The notes under the pieces: model-generated
What the model was told of the DNA's origin: nothing
Seen by the model: only the letters and a program-made list of their open reading frames with translations
Databases searched by the model: none
Shown: positions 33,313 through 42,624 of the stretch, one piece after another
Layout: each line of letters begins with the position of its first letter
Numbering within the stretch: the stretch's first letter is position 1
Assembly: GCA_036927565.1 (NCBI GenBank)
Contig: JAYESD010000011.1
Span: forward strand, 97,625,178-97,689,177
Direction of reading: 5' to 3'
Source: Tuctoria greenei
Lineage: Eukaryota > Streptophyta > Magnoliopsida > Poales > Poaceae
DNA length: 64,000 nt
Program-made: the position numbers and the translations under genes

Positions 33313-33899
33313 GAAATGCACGCTCTGAGAGCAGGGTCGAGGCAACGGCGTGCTCCGGGGATAGTGGACGAGGCGGTGGCTTGCTCCGGGACGAGCCGGT
33401 GGAGGCGTCGGAGGGCGTGTTCCTCAACTCTCTAATGACAGTAGCCCGACGTGCTCTGGGGACAGGAGAACATTTCCACTTATGTGAAGGCAACAACTTG
33501 TTCATACTGATTACTGAGGTCGGGGTCAAGGCGGTGGCATGCTCCGGGGACAGGGGACGAGGCGGCGTGCTCCAGCGTGCTTAAGTCTCTGATAACAAAG
33601 GTCGGGGTTGATGGCAGGTCGGGGTCAACAGCGGCAGCGCAACAATGAAAAAGAGCGAGTTGAGGAAGAGGGATGACAGCGGCGTGCTCAGGAGCAGCGG
33701 TTTCTAGGTCGAAAGAGAGCGCGAGAGCTCAAATTTTTTGCCAAGTGTTGGGAGAGAGCGCGCAAGAGATAAAAATAGTAAAACTCGTAGACGAGCCTCT
33801 ATAACACCCGTCTCTCATTTTAGCTTATCCCGTTGGTCAAGTGAGCGCGAGTAAGTTTTGCGCAAATTTTTTTGCCAGAGAGCGCGTGAGAGCTAAAAA

Positions 33900-34520
33900 T
33901 AGGCCAAAAATCGGAGACGGTGTATATAAGACGTGTCTCGCATTATTTTGTGGCCAAACAGGCACGCTGTATGCCAAAGATGTGCCACGGTGTGCTTGAG
34001 CTAGGAACAACATCTTTGGCATCTGGGGATGTCCAACTGGCAACAGTGCACAATGCCTTATATGAATTGCAACGCGCCCAGCTTTCTGTGTTGGGACAGA
34101 AGATCTTTGGCATGAATCGGAGACGAGCCCAGGTAAGGCACATCTTGCATTATTTTGTGGCCGAAGGGGCATGCCATATGCAAAAGATGTTGTTCGCAGG
34201 GTGCAACACCATCTTTCACATGCGGGCATGTCCAACTGGTAATTGTGCAAAATGCCTTATATGATCGTTGCAACGCACACAACTTTCCAAGCTGGGACAA
34301 AATGATCTTCGGCATGAATCCGAGACGCGCTCAGGTAAGGCGCATCTGGCATTATTTTGTGGCCATGGTGTGTTGATGCCAGGAACAACATCTTTTGGCA
34401 TCTAGGCATGTCCTACCGGCAACTGTGCGCAATGCCTTATATGATCGTTGCAACACACACAACTTTCTGAGGCGGGACAAAAGATCTTCGGCACAAATCA
34501 AAAACGTCCCCGAGTAAGGC
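33900..34520 (+). repeat. Tandem array, unit about 205 bp, three copies
   Basis: The marker gcattattttgtggcc occurs near 33940, 34148 and 34350. Each unit also has a tcggagacg motif, catgccat/atgccaaaga, an accaacatctttggcat-like block, gtccaactggcaactgtgc and aatgccttatatgatcgttgcaac. Short ORFs on both strands here are by-products of the repeat. The array carries the GAGACG motif of the CACTA ends. The DNA from 34521 to 34988 shows CGTCTC motifs and no gene. Confidence 0.8.
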
Positions 34521-34988
34521 GCGTCTCCCTTTTGCTGGATTTTAGAAATCGGAGATGCACCTTTTTAAAGTGCGTCTCTCATGTGCTCGTCTCCCTATTG
34601 CCACTTGCACGACATTGTGAGCGTCCATTGCCACTCGCACGACATCGCGAGCATCCGTTGCAGGGATAAACAAACGCAATGATGTTGCAATTAAAAGATA
34701 TAATTGTAATCCAGGGATAAACTAATGTAATGACATTGCAATTCAAAGATAATTTGCAACTCAATGAATTTCAGAGTTTATACTCATTGCGTGCCCTCTA
34801 AACTAATTTTGATTCTAAACTTATTCCTATGAAGCTCTCATCGATCAATTAAACTGTACCATCCATCTTGCTCCTGAACACGTATCTTATAATGCCATGG
34901 ATCCTGAAAATATTGACATTCTTTAAATTAACATATGTCGAATAAGGAATGAATAACCTACATTAGTCACTAACACAAAGTTAGTAAC

Positions 34989-35099
34989 CTTGATAAGTAG
35001 ATTATAGCAATCATTTTCAACATCGTGCGCATTTGGCTGATGAAGCGAACGCTGAACTTCAAGTAGTATAGTTTTGATTGTAAAACCAGTCCACCACCC
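34989..35099 (-). pseudogene. SUMO-conjugating E2 (UBC9/SCE1) exon fragment, downstream exon
   Basis: The minus strand reads GWWTGFTIKTILLEVQRSL and then HQPNAHDVENDCYNLLIK, 37 codons between a TAG acceptor (ATTTTGTAG) and an AAG|GT donor. UBC9 has GWRPAITVKQILVGIQDLL and QPNPADPAQTDGYHLF at this place, a gap-free match of moderate identity. The exon begins exactly at the Gly-Trp after NEDS, as in plant SCE1 genes. Confidence 0.85.
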
Positions 35100-35191
35100 C
35101 TACAAAATATCAATTTAAGCTACATAAGAAACCAGTTCAAATAAGTTCAGCAACAATTACTAATTACTTGAGCAAAATAATTCTATCTTAC

Positions 35192-35344
35192 AGTCTCTTG
35201 ATCAAGAATCCCAAGGCAGAGTGCCTCTCAGCGATGGACATTTGAGTGGAAGAAACCACGTGGAAAGGCACGTCTTGGAGGCACCAACAGATAGTCCTTC
35301 GAGAAGGAGATTGTCAGGGGGTAGCAACCACCATCTCAGTCATT
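35192..35344 (-). pseudogene. SUMO-conjugating E2 (UBC9/SCE1) exon fragment, catalytic exon
   Basis: The minus strand carries 51 codons aligning without gaps to the UBC9 core: GGCYPLTISFSKDY for GGYFPLTLHFSEDY, FPRGFFHSNV for FPQGFFHPNV, and LCLGIL for VCLSIL. The active-site cysteine (LCLG) is kept. The HPN motif has become HSN. Two stops stand in place of a Trp near the start and of a residue before the cysteine. The splice sites (GGTAG acceptor, GTAAG donor) look intact. It cannot make an enzyme. Confidence 0.9.
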
Positions 35345-35416
35345 CTACCAAGGAAATACATTTATAAGAGGACGATAGTTATACACATATGATTGTGCTT
35401 GTTCTTCATGACTTAC

Positions 35417-35469
35417 CCCTTCTTTATCAGGGACGATGCACTGCCACTTCAAGAATTCTCCCGACTTAG
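35417..35469 (-). pseudogene. SUMO-conjugating E2 (UBC9/SCE1) exon fragment, upstream exon
   Basis: The minus strand reads SGEFLKWQCIVPDKEG before a GTAAGT donor, aligning with UBC9 text of the form VNLMVWHCTIPGKQG. The exon is cut at its 5' side: about 15 bp further upstream an inverted gypsy LTR begins (35485), so the UBC9 N-terminus is missing. Confidence 0.78.
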
Positions 35470-35484
35470 GCTACACAGAGAAAC

Positions 35485-36610
35485 TGATAAGGAGGTTTAG
35501 GCCCGATCTTCTGAAAGGTAATGGATAAGTCGATTGATGGAGATCTCGACGTTGATGATCCGAGGCTCTTGAGTAGAACACGAAAAACCCCGCAATCACT
35601 ACACCACCGCTTTGTTCGTTATCAACCGTGCTGCACACGATTGACCTCGCCAAGAAGGCTAATCGCTTCAAGTGCAACCGAGAACACAAGCAAGTACGTA
35701 GAAGACACGATCTGAAATCGCGAAGTTGGGGTTTCACAAACCGTAGAACGGTGATATTATTAATCTAAGAAAAACCCAATTGTTTATGATGGCCATCATG
35801 GAGTATATATAGGTGGGAGGACGTCTAAGGAGGTGTTGGGGTCATGACCTAAACCTAAGACACAAAAATAACAGACATAGGCTTGATACAAGCCCCAATG
35901 GCCCAATACGGTGGCAACACCCTGACAGATTTTGAACACGATTTTGTTTCAATGATTCCTGTAGACTCCAAAGTAATTTGGACATGGGACCAGCGGCATT
36001 GAAAAGGATATACTCTCCCCTTCCCGTGCATATATAGAATGTCAAAAACGGAGACGTATGCATCCTGAACGTCCGTTTTGGTGCGAACTACTCCTGGACT
36101 CCGAGTTGGACACGATTTTGAGTCAGGCTCGGTTTCCATCTTCTTTGAACATATTCTCTGGTCCTCCACGTCCCTAAGACTTCCTCAAAGTACTCCTTGA
36201 ACCCTCTCCATGGATTCTAACCACAATATTATCATTAAGTAGCAATCTATGCTCAAAAACATATAAAGAAACATATAAGAATGAGCTCACTTCTGAAATT
36301 AATTGTTGTGTGTGAAATCTATTGATTGCATCTTGTATGTTCAATGGAGTGTTGTTTGTATCCATAGAAGTGATGTCCTCATCATCCTATCCTTCTTGAA
36401 TTGGAGTCGTCCTCTACTCAGGTTCATCTTCTCTCAAGTGTTGGTCCAAATGTGCAACGCCATCAAATCTTCTTGTATGTATGAAAGGAGGAGGCCAAGG
36501 TGGTGGATGACATAGGGCACCATCTTGATCTTGTCCATCAAATAAGAGTGCATGTTCACTTGAGCCAAGATCCCAAACAAATAAACATTGTGCCATGTTT
36601 GTAGGTGCAT
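35485..36610 (-). mobile_element. Inverted fragment of the non-autonomous gypsy element (pol tail plus LTR)
   Basis: On the minus strand this repeats the text of 39950-41046: a frame reading CLFVWDLGSSEHALLFDG and RRFDGVAHLDQHLRED, then RLLLNDNIVVRIHGE, then LTR sequence with a TATA region, ending at the LTR edge (ccttatca) at 35485. Homology stops near 36610, so only the 3' part is present. It lies inside the CACTA element, either captured or inserted. Confidence 0.8.
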
Positions 36611-37250
36611 GATTACGTGCATGATCTTGTCAGAAACCCTACCCAGAGAAATTGGAAACATCGAAAACAAACAAGATAGAAAAACAAAACTACAGTTAAG
36701 TTCATCAGTCCATTGCAGAGCTACATATATACAACCATGCAACAAGTGTTCCATATGTATATACATGGGGATGGTTCTTGCGCCACGCCAGTCACTCCTC
36801 CTTCAGTCGGCTACGTGCCAAGCCGATATCTAACCCATCCATGAACAATGATGACGACAACAAGGACGGCGATGGCGACGACGACAACCACGATGGCGAA
36901 CAGAGGCAACGGTCATACTGGAGTTGGTCGATTAGTAAAGGAGTGTTGATCAATTAATAAAGGAGCACCAGATACAAAGAGACGAGTGAGATAAATGCAA
37001 GATGTGCGAGACTAAAGTGAGACACGTGAGAGAGTAAAGAGAGATGCACGAGATATGAAAGCGCGTCTTCCATTGTTGAAAGAGAGATGGGTGGCACGAG
37101 GACTGCGGAGAACTTAGATTCAGCGGCGATGACACTGAGACGTGTGTGACCTGCGTGGGCAACTTTTTCTTTCCCCGAGGCGATATCAATGCATCCCATC
37201 ATTCCATCACATCACTGGAAACCAACCAGTCCATCGTCGACTCAGCACAG
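36611..37250. other. CACTA interior without a recognisable gene
   Basis: The stretch contains a GAC/GAT-rich microsatellite-like run (about 36840-36900) and a gagat/gagac-rich stretch (36980-37090). ORFs here on both strands are short and overlap, and none resembles a known family. Confidence 0.6.
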
Positions 37251-37252
37251 AC

Positions 37253-37265
37253 CTTATATAAGACG
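37253..37265 (+). promoter_or_regulatory. TATA box upstream of the small CACTA ORF
   Basis: The sequence cttatataagacg lies 106 bp before the ATG at 37359. The same box with the same 3' neighbour style occurs at 38271-38280 before the second copy. Confidence 0.6.
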
Positions 37266-37358
37266 CTCCATCACCCGTCAGTTCTCCAGAAGCACGTCAC
37301 TCGTTTTGCATCCATTTCTTCTTCTTTGTCTTCTTCGCGCCGATGACCCACCACCACC

Positions 37359-37631
37359 ATGGCCAATGTTCCGCCTCCAAGCCCGCCGAGGGTGCCACCC
37401 TGCAAGAAATTGTGTTGCACCTCTCCCGAGAGGTTCAACACCGAGCAACGTCTCCTTATGGCGCAAGAGGAGTACAATAATATGTCCCACGCCATGAGTT
37501 CCTTGGGTCTGTGTACCCTTCCACAGTTTACTGGAATGGGTACCCTCGACCACTACCTCTATGCCCTCACAGGGGTGGCCGATCGTCTTAGCATTGTGAT
37601 CGAGATGATGGCCCAGGTGCTCAGCGCTTAG
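37359..37631 (+). CDS. Small CACTA-borne protein, function unknown (MANVP family)
   Basis: A 90-codon frame begins MANVPPPSPPRVPPCKK at an ATG in good plant context (accATGGcc) with a TATA box about 100 bp upstream. The body is mixed and protein-like (SHAMSSLGLCTLPQF, LSIVIEMMAQVLSA). After the TAG at 37629-37631 the same frame stays open past a second TAG (37695-37697) and runs into QPAQPPQAPGSLAP and a poly-Glu/Lys acidic tail encoded by the gag/gga microsatellite at 37755-37799. An older protein of about 145 residues is therefore plausible. An aataaaa signal follows near 37878. I do not recognise the family. It could be transposon-encoded or a captured gene. Confidence 0.5.
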   Translation: MANVPPPSPPRVPPCKKLCCTSPERFNTEQRLLMAQEEYNNMSHAMSSLGLCTLPQFTGMGTLDHYLYALTGVADRLSIVIEMMAQVLSA

Positions 37632-37754
37632 AGCCGCAGAAACCTGGTGGCGGTGATGAAGAGCAACCTTGGTCTCGGGATTGCACCACTGGTGTAGCCA
37701 GAGCAACCAGCACAGCCACCCCAGGCTCCTGGTTCCCTGGCACCGAAGTCTCCA

Positions 37755-37799
37755 GAGGAGGAGGAGGAGGAGGAGGAGGAGGAGAAGGAGGAGGATTTA
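37755..37799 (+). repeat. GAG/GGA trinucleotide microsatellite
   Basis: About 14 trinucleotides of gag/gga with one aag lie in frame with the preceding small ORF, where they would encode a Glu-rich acidic tail. Confidence 0.85.
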
Positions 37800-38119
37800 G
37801 TATTTCTTTGTTGTTTTTCTTTTCTTGTGTCTTCTTGTACTTTTTTCTTGTGTTTGGTAATATATCGTGTTAATGAATAAAATTTATCTATGTTCAACTA
37901 TGTGCTCCACTATTGTGAATGAATATTTTCTTGTGTGTTCAACTGTGTGAATGAATGAATGTGTGGTGTGTTCATTTTGTGGACAGTGAACTGTGTGAAA
38001 GCAATTGCAAACATGAAGGATTTTCATTATTTTCTGGACAAGTGAATGATTTAGTTATCAAGTGAATGTGCTTTATGTTCAGTGATGTGTGATATCAACA
38101 GTGAACTGAAGCAAAATGG

Positions 38120-38870
38120 AGAAAATCATGAAGCTAAAGGAGACGTGGGGAATAGGAGACACGCTTTTCATAAGATCGCGTCTCCCTTTTAGTAGAGGAG
38201 AGGGAGACATCAAGCATAGAAGACGAACTTTGTTGCTAAGTGCGTCTCCATTTTGCGTCTCCGCACAAAGCTTATATAAGGTGCCTTCAGTCTCTCCTCT
38301 TCTCTTCGTTCACCTTCTCCGCATAGACAACCAACCATGGCCAACGTTCCACTGCGAAGCCCGCCGAGGGAGCCACCCTGCAAGAAACAGGTTTTCTTTT
38401 GTTGTTTTTAGTTGATAATGTTTTCTCTTTTCTTGTGTCTTGTACTTTTTTCTTGTGTTTTGTAATATATTATTAATGAATGCATGTGTTATCTGTGTTC
38501 ATCTGTGTGATGAATATTATCTTGTGTGTTCAACTATGAATGAATGAGTGTTCAACGTTCAACGATGTGTTCATGTCTGTCTGTAACCAAAGACAAAGGA
38601 GACGTGCTTTCTGTAAAGTTCGTCTCATTTCTTTCGCGAATAGGAGACACACTTTTTTAGATGCGCATCTCCCGTTTGTCAGAGAGGAGGGTGCGTCTCG
38701 GATACCTACTTAACTGAGACGGGTTGTATTGTAACTTGTCTCCTTGTACGTTCAACCGAGTCATGTCAGATCCTCGCTGAAGTGGGCTCATCTCGCTTAA
38801 CCTTATCAGAGACGCTCACCTTTGAGCGCCTTTCCCTTCTTTGTCTCCTATTTGGGTTTCTTACATAGTG
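38120..38870. repeat. Right subterminal region of the CACTA element with GAGACG/CGTCTC motifs
   Basis: Many direct and inverted copies of ggagacg/cgtctcc occur, for example near 38142, 38203, 38245, 38601, 38694 and 38810, often paired as short inverted repeats. They interleave with the second MANVP copy. CACTA subterminal repeats bind the transposase, so this is the expected place for them. Confidence 0.7.
38271..38560 (+). pseudogene. Second, internally deleted copy of the MANVP unit
   Basis: A TATA box (cttatataag) at 38271-38280 is followed by an ATG at 38337 in the same ccATGGcc context and a frame reading MANVPLRSPPREPPCKKQ. Text then jumps to the 3' untranslated part of copy 1 (ttttcttgtgtcttgtactttttt, matching about 37810-37960), giving a 24-codon frame ending at 38411. 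About 400 bp of body is missing relative to copy 1. Confidence 0.7.
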
Positions 38871-39581
38871 TGTGTTTGTTGTGAAACGTTGTTGCGTATG
38901 ATTTCGTGAAGAGCACCACACGCTTCTTACGTACAGGTGAGTATGGCGTGCAATTCGGGTGTTATTGATTGCAATCACTGTCCCTCGCGGTTAAGGATCA
39001 AGTACCGCTTGTTCACTGCGTTGTGTCGTAGTAAATGCTGAAGAAGCTAGAAGAATATGATGTATTGAATCATTATTGCTTTGCAACTATGATTGATATA
39101 GAAGCTACTCACTAAAGATATCTTTTATGAACCTTTAACTTGTTGCTAGTAAACATGAAGGTAAGGATCGACATGTAGGCGAGTCCTTTATAGCAATATC
39201 TATTCCTATGTTAAGTATCTCTGCATGTAGATTTTCATGTTTAGGTGCATCGGTTAAGTCTTGCCGAGCCTTCTTGCTCATGGTTGCTATTTTAAGTTGT
39301 TGGAAGTGACGTATATGAGGAAGTAATTGAGGATGAGGCGATGCCCCCGTCGGGGTATACCGCCAAAAGGGAGCCCTGCACGCCGCCGTGATCTTCGTAG
39401 CATCCCCAGGCTGGACAGCTATACTTTTGCATAGGTAGGCTGAGAGTTTAGCTATAAGTATTATCATTCGCTGTACATCGATTATTATAAAAGACTTCCA
39501 CTGTTTATATCAATAAAATTTGTATTTTATTGTATTCTATTTTTGTGTGCGATCCTAGAATGTATCGACCCGGTCCTCACA

Positions 39582-40400
39582 TACATTTGTTTACAAGATA
39601 TAGTTTTCATGCTATAGGCAAATATGAACATAGTGGTGTGTTTATGGTGCATAAATTTTACATATGTTCAAATGAGAAAACTCTTTTTGTTCCGCAACAA
39701 CATGGTAAAGGAAATGGATGCACTAATGCTAATAATGTCTTGTTAAGTTCTCTAGTATTATTTTCATGCAGCAGGGACAACATATAAAAGAGGAGAATTG
39801 TTTGCTGTGGTTGTGCAATATGGACAATGCTCATTCTACCCCAAAGAAAGCGCCTTTGTTGGACATACGAGCAAGTCGAGGACAGCTTGTCATCAAGATG
39901 GGGAGAATGATGAGATCATGCTCATTATAAATACACATACAAACACGGTAAAATGTTTATTTATTTGGGATCATGGCTCAAGTGAATGTGCACGCTTATT
40001 TGATGGAGAACATGGGGATGGTGCACTATGTCTTCTGCCACCTTGGTCTCCTGCTTTCATGCACACAAGAGGATTTGATGGTGTTACACATTTGGACCCA
40101 CACATGAGAGAAGATAAACTTGAGTCGAGAACGATTCCAAATGAAGAAGAGGGGGATGATGAGGACATCACTCCTATAGATACATAGAACAGTCCACTTA
40201 ATATACTAGATGCAGTCGTCAGAGTTCACACACAAGAATTAATTTCATATGTGAGCTCGTTCTTATAAGTTTCCTTATATGTTTTTGAGAATAGATTGTT
40301 ACCTAATGATGTAATTGTGATTAGGATCCATGGAGAGGTTCAAGAAGTAACTAGAGGAAGGTTTAGGAGCATGGAGGACTAGAGAATATGTGCAAAGAAC
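39582..40400 (+). pseudogene. Gag end and pol tail of the non-autonomous gypsy element
   Basis: The frame resumes gag after the solo LTR (HLFTRYSFHAIGKYEHSG, then MVHKFYICSNEKTLFV), shifts near 39790, and goes straight into KCLFIWDHGSSECARLFDG and HTRGFDGVTHLDPHMRED. It ends in text of the pol-tail type (compare NDNIVVRIHGE in the inverted copy). Protease, RT, RNase H and integrase are absent between them, so the element was already pol-less. It needed proteins from a related autonomous element. Confidence 0.65.
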
Positions 40401-41046
40401 ATATAGGCCGAGCCCAACTCAAAATCGAGTCAAACTCGGAGCCCGGGAGCATTTTGCACTAAAACAGACGCCCTGGACACATACGGACTCCGTTTTGGAC
40501 ATTCTACATATGCACAAAAAGGGAAGGGGATAAAATTTCCAAGTCTGTTGGTCCCATGTCTAAATTCTTTGTAGCCGACAGGAACCGTCGAAACAAAATT
40601 GAGTTCACAATCTATCAGGGTGCTGCACCACCATATTGGGTCATTGGGCCTTGTATCAAGTGTACATCCCTTATTTTTGTGTCTTAGGGTTAGGTCACGA
40701 CCCCAACATCTCTTAGAGACCTCCCACCTATATATACTCCATAGTAGCTGCCATAGTTATACACAGTTTCGCCGTTTATCGAATTGTGGAACCCCAATTC
40801 AACAATTTCAGATTGCTTCTTCTACGTTTCTGCTTGTGTTCTCGGTTGCACTTGTAGAGATTAGCCTTCTTAGCGAGGTCTAGCATGTGAAGCATGGTTG
40901 ATAACCAACAAAGCAGTGATGTAGTGATTGCAGAGACTGTTCGGGTTTTGCTCGGAGCATCAGATCATCAATGTCGAGATCTTCATCAATCAACTTATCC
41001 ATTAACTATCGAAAGATCGGGACCTACACTTCTCTTTTACTCATCA
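40401..41046 (+). repeat. 3' LTR of the non-autonomous gypsy element (left edge uncertain)
   Basis: From about 40530 the sequence matches the 5' LTR remnant at 26640-27183, including ggtcccatg, the TATA region (cctatatatactcc, about 40727-40740) and the ttactcatca end at 41046. The LTR start cannot be fixed because the 5' LTR start lies outside the window. A gggaagggg tract near 40518 may be the polypurine tract. Confidence 0.65.
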
Positions 41047-41119
41047 TTACAAGTGAAGAACGGGGAGGTCTGAGAAAATTACAGGAGGCATGAAGATAGT
41101 AGTTCTTGATAATTCAACT

Positions 41120-42286
41120 AAATAAACTCCTCGATCTCCCAGGTGGCTTCGTCGGGGGTATGGTTATTTCATAATACTATGAAGAACCACAACGATCAAT
41201 TACTTGTGTTCCGAATTTTCTCATCAATAATCCGTGTTGGATACTCGGTGTTGGTGAAATCTGGTTTTAGTTTCTCAATGTCTTCTATGCAGACAGCCGT
41301 GGGCGTCTTGAGACATTTCCGTAATTGAGAGATATGAAAAATGTTATGAATTCTAGTTAATAACGCAGGTATCTCCAGTCGATATGCAACAGGTCCACAT
41401 TTCTCGGTAACTGAATATGGACCAATAAAGCGTGGAGCTACCTTTCCTTTTACTCCGAAATGATGTATTCCTTTCATAGGAGAGACACGAAGATACACTT
41501 GTCTCCAACTTCAAAGTGTAGGGGACGACATTGCTTGTCCACATAACTCTTTTGCCGATATTGAGAAGCTTTGAGATTTTCTTGAATCAGTTTCACTTGC
41601 TCTTATGCCTCCTTGACGAGATCAACTCCGAAGATAACTCATTCTCTGGATTCACACAAATTGAGTGGTGTGCGGCATTTCCGACCGTAGAGGGCTTCAT
41701 ATCGTGTCATTTTAATAATGGATTGGTAACTGTTGTTATAAGAGATTTCGGCCAATGGTAGATGATCATCCAAATTCTTTCCATGAGTAATGACACATGA
41801 TCTCAGCATATCCTCTAGAGTTTGATTCACCCTCTCGGTCTAACCATAGGCTTGAGAATGGTAAGCGGAGCTTCGAAGTAACTTGGTTTCCAATGATTCA
41901 TGTAGTGGCTCCCAGAAACGAGCAACAAACAATGATCCTCAGTCTGATATGATGGTGCGAGGAATGCCATGTAAATATACAGTCTTTGAGATATACAACT
42001 CCACATATTTTATAGCAAAAAATCCAATATTCTTCGAAATGAAGTTTGCTGATTCTTTAACTGGTCCACGATTACCCAAATAGAGTCATGTTTATGGAAC
42101 GTGAGAGGCAATCCAACAATGAAGTCCATGCTAATATCCTCCTATTTCCATGCCAGAACACTTAATGGTTGGAGTGTTCCCGCTTTCTTCATATGATCGG
42201 CACTTACTCTCTGACATGTATCACACTCGAATACGTACTTTGCAATCTCTCTCTTCATTCTAGTCCACCAAATTTTTGTCTTGAGA
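41120..42286 (-). pseudogene. Chromovirus integrase-chromodomain fragment (Ty3/gypsy pol)
   Basis: On the minus strand the order is: integrase zinc-finger end (FECDTCQRVSADHMKKAG), core start (EDISMDFIVGLPL), core end (YEALYGRKCRTPL), then FIGPYSV, HNIFHISQLRKCL and a chromodomain piece (TPDEATWEIEEFI). Several stops and frameshifts interrupt it. The upstream part of pol is cut off by the 3' tail of the LINE at 42287. It is older than the LINE. 41047-41119 holds nothing recognisable. Confidence 0.88.
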
Positions 42287-42624
42287 TTTTTTATCAAACA
42301 TGTAGGAGATCTGCACATCATTATATTAAGAAGAAGGGGGGCACAAGAAACCCCAGATAACATTACACAACACATACGCTGACCCACAACACGGAAACAA
42401 CTCACTCACACATCAACAGAAGGGCTGGTGCACCTGATTACAAATCGACCAGCATTGTCCGAAAAACTAATAAACATCTAAAGGAGCTGTTAAGTAAGAA
42501 ATCCCTCTAGCTCCTACCAACTCCTAGAGCTGTCGTTCCTGTGCAGCTTGAATCAAGGTAGCAGTGACACTGGGAGAAGCACCATCGAAGACACATCAGT
42601 TTCTATGGTTCCAGATGATCCATG
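42287..42624 (-). mobile_element. LINE 3' end (segment displaced by Sirevirus-2)
   Basis: The minus strand carries the C-terminal end of ORF2 (FDGASPSVTATLIQAAQE) and a 3' end of the form cttcttaatataatgatgtg followed by a short A-tail (tttttt at 42287-42292 on the plus strand). This is the usual 3' end of grass LINEs. It continues the LINE sequence at 54470. Confidence 0.85.
42620..42624. repeat. Target-site duplication CCATG, left copy (Sirevirus-2)
   Basis: CCATG lies before TGAATGTGG (42625) and again at 54465-54469 after CTTTCA. Confidence 0.95.

Larger units (their letters stand above)
31928..38870. mobile_element. CACTA (En/Spm-type) transposon carrying host gene fragments
   Basis: The ends are CACTACGTAAGAAA (31928-31941) and, inverted, CACTATGTAAGAAA (38857-38870). 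They differ at one of 14 bases. The TSD is TGT (31925-31927 and 38871-38873), 3 bp as expected for CACTA elements. GAGACG/CGTCTC motifs are numerous towards both ends, fitting subterminal transposase-binding repeats. I see no TNPA/TNPD transposase. The 6.9 kb cargo includes ARGONAUTE exons, SUMO-E2 exons, a small duplicated ORF, a tandem array and a gypsy fragment, so it is a gene-capturing, non-autonomous CACTA. Confidence 0.85.
29206..39581 (+). mobile_element. Chromovirus-like solo LTR (about 3.4 kb), split by CACTA
   Basis: The sequence runs TGATAATC...CCTCACA with no primer site, internal domain or second LTR, so a solo LTR is the best reading. It is about 3.4 kb after removing the CACTA insert and includes the 100-N gap. 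A polyadenylation-like aataaaat lies near 39513, in keeping with plus orientation. The piece 29206-31392 is non-coding apart from chance frames (29580-29975), and 31493-31927 and 38874-39581 hold no genes. The family is inferred from length and style only. Confidence 0.6.

Noticed and set aside
33082..33345. 87-codon minus-strand ORF read as a single protein
   Set aside because: Only its last third is Argonaute text. The first part crosses intron and direct-repeat DNA, so it is not one protein.
33837..34401. Overlapping ORFs on both strands over the 205 bp array
   Set aside because: Repeat units have a length that keeps frames open by chance. The peptides repeat the array and match no family.
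39135..39467. 110-codon minus-strand ORF
   Set aside because: It is antisense within the R/U5-like part of the solo LTR, with no domain.
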